From the NCBI RefSeq assembly GCF_000613785.1, contig NZ_BAJQ01000026.1:1-37728 (forward strand): a DNA stretch of 37,728 nt. The letters are read 5' to 3'. How positions within the stretch are numbered: the stretch's first letter is position 1; each line of letters begins with the position of its first letter. Origin of the DNA: Segatella oulorum JCM 14966 (GTDB lineage: Bacteria > Bacteroidota > Bacteroidia > Bacteroidales > Bacteroidaceae). The position numbers were made by a program, and so were the translations under genes. Of this stretch, positions 36,404-37,728 are shown in pieces. Under the pieces are notes generated by a model that worked only from the letters and a program-made list of their open reading frames with translations, made no database searches and was not told the origin of the DNA.

Positions 36404-36892
36404 ACGCGAGTTCGGGATAAGCTTAGTATGTAAATAATTCTAACTGCCTTGATTTTTCAACATAAACAGGTAGAGCCTCAGGCTTATTGTCAAAAAAGCA
36501 ATAGGCTGTTAGGGCAGAACATAGGTTCATAATGAAGTTGTGTATCGAGCGATGTCGCGAGTGTACGAGATTAGCTTTATTCTTCAAAAGTTCATTGATG
36601 CACTCGATGATATAGCGTTTTCTTAACATTATCTTATCCCACATGGGCATCAGCTTGTTCTTCATTTTAGCCTTTAGCCTATGAACGAGCCCGGAATACC
36701 TTGACTGAATAGACTTCGAAGAGTTCTTGCTTAATATATCCTCTGTCAGCAAAGACCTTTCCATAGAGCACCTTTGTCCTTGGTAATCATCGCTATATTT
36801 GTTTTATAAGTTACTGATTCACAACTATAAAGTTACAAAATAATAGCGAGATTACCAACTTTTTAAGTAATTTTCTTATCCCGAGCTCGCGT
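36404..36892 (-). mobile_element. 489-bp non-autonomous IS982-type element with target duplication
   Basis: Terminal repeats ACGCGAGTTCGGGATAAG (36404-36421) and its inverted partner (36875-36892) differ in one base. The 8-bp AAAATATT occurs directly on both sides (36396-36403, 36893-36900), a target-site duplication. Inside is the start of a transposase gene and its last third only, so it can move only with help from a complete copy. Confidence 0.9.
36423..36790 (-). pseudogene. Transposase relic within the IS982-type element
   Basis: From the ATG at 36788-36790 it reads MITKDK, then joins directly to VLYGKVFADRGYISKNSSK, where an Asp of the DDE triad lies. Another frame is needed for KAKMKNKLMPMWDKIMLRKR and the end HSRHRSIHNFIMNLCSALTA. 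The N-terminal half is deleted and at least one frameshift is present. The C-terminal RHRSIHNF..NL block is what I rely on for IS982 family assignment. Confidence 0.8.
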
Positions 36893-36905
36893 AAAATATT
36901 ATTTT

Positions 36906-37728
36906 GAGACCTCTGCAAAACTCCTCCTATAATTTGTCTTTCTTAAATATTCTTTGTACCTTTATCGTATGAAACAGAAGTTATCCTCTCCCAGTTTTGC
37001 TGACCTGTCCCTTGGTCAAAGAAAGGTCAGGCAGACATTCTTTTCACAAATAAATACAGTCATTGATTGGGCACCTATTCGTGCTATAATAGAAGTGGCT
37101 TATACAAAAGGCTATAAGTCTACTGGCCGGCCCAGCTATGACAGCCTTGTTTTATTCAAGATTGAATTACTCCGCACCTGGTATGGTCTGAGTGACGGAG
37201 AAGTTGAAGATCAGGTTAACGACCGCCTGTCTTTTAGTCGTTTTGCAGGTCTTGGCATGGAAGATATTGTCCCTGATAGTACTACTGTGTGCCGTTTTCG
37301 CAACATTCTTGTTGAAGCGGATTTGTATGATACGCTTCTTGCGGAGTTTAATCGGCAATTGGAAGCTAAAGGAATCATTGTAAAGCGTGGTGCCATTGTT
37401 GATGCCAGCATTACGAATACGCCCCGTCGCCCCCACGGAGGTAAGAGCTATGAGGTCGTTGAGGATAGAAAAGAGGATGAGCACATGGAGCTTCGGAGAA
37501 AGCCATGCTCAAAGAAGTTGTCAAGCCTAACGTAGACACAGAAGCCCGTTGGGTAAAGAAGATGGGAAAGCTCCACTTCGGTTACAAGCGTCACACGGTA
37601 ACGGATGAAAACGGAATGGTGCTTGCCGAGGAAACGACAGCTGCCAATGAAAGTGATATGAAACACTTAGAAATACCCCTAAAGAAAGCTAAGCTACCAC
37701 GGAAAGCACTTGTTTATGCCGATAAAGG
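36906..37728 (+). mobile_element. IS5-family element, left part, cut by the window end
   Basis: GAGACCTCTGCAAAAC at 36906 resembles the terminal repeat of IS5-family elements such as those of Porphyromonas (recalled). Transposase coding starts at 36969. The element sits in the A/T tail of array 4, next to the IS982-type insertion. The right end is outside the window. Confidence 0.75.
36969..37728 (+). CDS. IS5-family transposase, partial, frame broken
   Basis: The start MKQKLSSPSFADLSLGQRKV, the helical PSYDSLVLFKIELLRTWYGLSDGEVEDQV segment and VPDSTTVCRFRN are the N-terminal DNA-binding part seen in IS1126-like IS5 transposases. RGAIVDASITNTPR carries the first catalytic Asp. The frame breaks near 37500; one added base restores MLKEVVKPNVDTEARWVKKM to the window end, where VYADKG holds the second Asp. 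The third residue is beyond the window. Confidence 0.85.

Noticed and set aside
36423..36764. 113-codon minus-strand frame as an intact small gene
   Set aside because: It is the C-terminal third of a transposase with an out-of-frame start, inside a deleted IS982-type element.

Overview
The window looks like a chromosome segment of a Bacteroidales bacterium, most probably a Prevotella-like member of the Prevotellaceae. The reasons are the gene order of the ATP synthase cluster (atpD-atpC-membrane protein-atpB-atpE-atpF-atpH-atpA-atpG), a subunit a with a long signal-peptide-bearing N-terminus, SusC/TonB-type receptor architecture, the GH57/GT4/GH133 glycogen cluster, and promoters of the Bacteroidetes type (TTTG, about 19 bp, TAnnTTTG). 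No species can be fixed from sequence alone.

Layout. 1-330: a 42-bp tandem-repeat array. 667-3509: menB-menC-menE (menaquinone), convergent with aroB (chorismate supply, 3486-4628). 4858-6060: panC-panD (pantothenate), then a second 42-bp array and a bidirectional terminator. 6364-11040, minus strand: GH133 debranching enzyme, GT4 glycosyltransferase and a GH57 alpha-amylase-like protein whose catalytic residues appear to be replaced. They are divergent from a Crp/Fnr regulator (11278-11982). 12066-17602: an AT-rich accessory block bounded by IS982-type fragments, holding TetR regulator, TonB-dependent receptor and beta-propeller lipoprotein (iron/metal-uptake-like operon) plus two decayed helix-turn-helix genes of a lost mobile element. 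17629-24770: miaA, gap, mscL, a helix-hairpin-helix outer-membrane protein, a LolA-like protein and pfkA. 24899-32172: the complete F1Fo ATP synthase operon. 32299-36272: a flavin reductase/PNPOx-like gene, a 41-bp array of 10-11 units, tRNA-Arg(TCT), a LysM glucosaminidase, an HPPK-like protein and an M64 peptidase. 36331-37728: a fourth repeat cluster broken by a 489-bp internally deleted IS982-type element with perfect 8-bp target duplication, followed by an IS5-family element cut by the window end.

Most striking signals. (1) Four intergenic tandem arrays with unrelated sequence but nearly the same period (40-42 bp), each with internal dyads, three of them lying just 3' of a gene; a fifth 42-bp duplication sits in frame inside aroB. 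(2) The catalytically altered GH57 protein, retained in a glycogen operon. (3) IS982 deletion derivatives in three stages of decay. (4) Four reading frames (panC, atpH, lipoprotein, IS5 transposase) that are each broken by one missing base, which points to either base-call error or real decay. (5) -7 promoter boxes placed 5-6 bases before the ATG of three genes, predicting leaderless mRNAs. (6) A terminator-like palindrome in the leader of the tetR operon.
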